A stretch of 64,000 nucleotides of DNA from Apodemus sylvaticus (taxonomy: Eukaryota > Chordata > Mammalia > Rodentia > Muridae): assembly GCF_947179515.1 (NCBI RefSeq), contig NC_067473.1:125533259-125597258 (forward strand), in the 5' to 3' direction. The notes below the pieces were generated by a model. The model saw nothing but the letters and a program-made list of their open reading frames with translations, made no database searches and was not told the DNA's origin. Shown here in pieces: positions 63,745-64,000 of the stretch (positions within the stretch are counted from its first letter, which is position 1; each line of letters begins with the position of its first letter). The translations under genes were made by a program, and so were the position numbers.

Positions 63745-64000
63745 TAGTATTTATAAATGAACCTTTATTAAAGACACTTTCTGCCATTTGTTAGACACTT
63801 CAATATTTTACATGTTTTCAATGTACACTGTACCAAAATTTCTATAAATAAATAACTCTGTACATAAAAAGTAATACTTCCTCTTTCACATTGCCTCTCA
63901 GAAGCAGCAAATTCACATATTTTGTGGAAGTAACATTAACCATCCAACTGTGGAGAACAGCCTTCTCAGTGTGCTTGCTCTGGCCACAGCGAGGGCCTAG
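63745..64000 (-). other. Probable 3' UTR end of a convergent gene, likely Lrig1 (partial)
   Basis: Read on the minus strand, the sequence is AT-rich with ATTTATTTATAG-type elements and ends at AATAAA (63769-63764), followed by about 20 bases to a plausible cleavage zone near 63745. This looks like an mRNA 3' end entering from the right. In mammals SLC25A26 and LRIG1 are neighbours in tail-to-tail orientation, so Lrig1 is the natural candidate. No coding sequence of it is present, so the name is inference from gene order. Confidence 0.5.
63764..63769 (-). terminator. Minus-strand poly(A) signal AATAAA
   Basis: TTTATT on the + strand reads AATAAA on the minus strand. It is placed to serve a gene entering from the right, convergent with Slc25a26. 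Confidence 0.5.

Noticed and set aside
1..64000. CRISPR array, phage, operon or other prokaryotic system
   Set aside because: The tandem arrays are minisatellites and microsatellites without spacer structure, and the spliced gene and SINE content show nuclear rodent DNA.

Overview
The window looks like intron-rich nuclear DNA from a murine rodent (Mus or a close relative). The evidence is a spliced vertebrate gene with GT-AG introns, many rodent SINEs (B1, B2/B3, B4, ID-like), rodent L1 fragments, and abundant microsatellites. There is no bacterial gene structure, CRISPR array, operon or phage. Nearly all of the open reading frames seen by simple translation are chance frames through introns, repeats or microsatellites.

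The only protein-coding gene I can support is the 3' part of Slc25a26, the mitochondrial S-adenosylmethionine carrier, on the + strand. Six exons splice in frame: 1913-1960, 39354-39398, 52413-52482, 57708-57772, 58466-58539 and 62719-62836. They give 140 codons (139 residues plus stop), the C-terminal half of the carrier from the end of its second repeat through all of its third. The N-terminal exons lie upstream of base 1. A short 3' UTR follows, with AATAAA at 63010-63015. At the right edge a minus-strand AATAAA (63769-63764) suggests that a convergent gene ends there; from the known gene order it is probably Lrig1, of which only 3' UTR would be present.

Region by region: 1-1912 is intron with B1 remnants and two L1 tails. 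1961-39353 is a 37.4-kb intron holding a nested old L1 (22.4-26.5 kb), a younger antisense L1 3' end (11.6-12.6 kb), opposed L1 pieces (34.1-35.2 kb), a hAT-type relic (30.75 kb), three small minisatellites or tandem duplications, a 143-bp alternating purine-pyrimidine tract and a 17-bp minisatellite just before exon 39354. 39399-52412 holds SINEs, a large CT/CA/GA microsatellite and an ancient sense-strand L1. 52483-57707, 57773-58465 and 58540-62718 are shorter, less repetitive introns. 62837-64000 is the 3' UTR and the intergenic space to the neighbouring gene.

I found no new biological system. The most useful oddities are several insertions with readable target-site duplications, minisatellites with phase-shifting repeat units, a long Z-DNA-prone tract, and one repeat-like block (26.70-27.47 kb) that I cannot classify.
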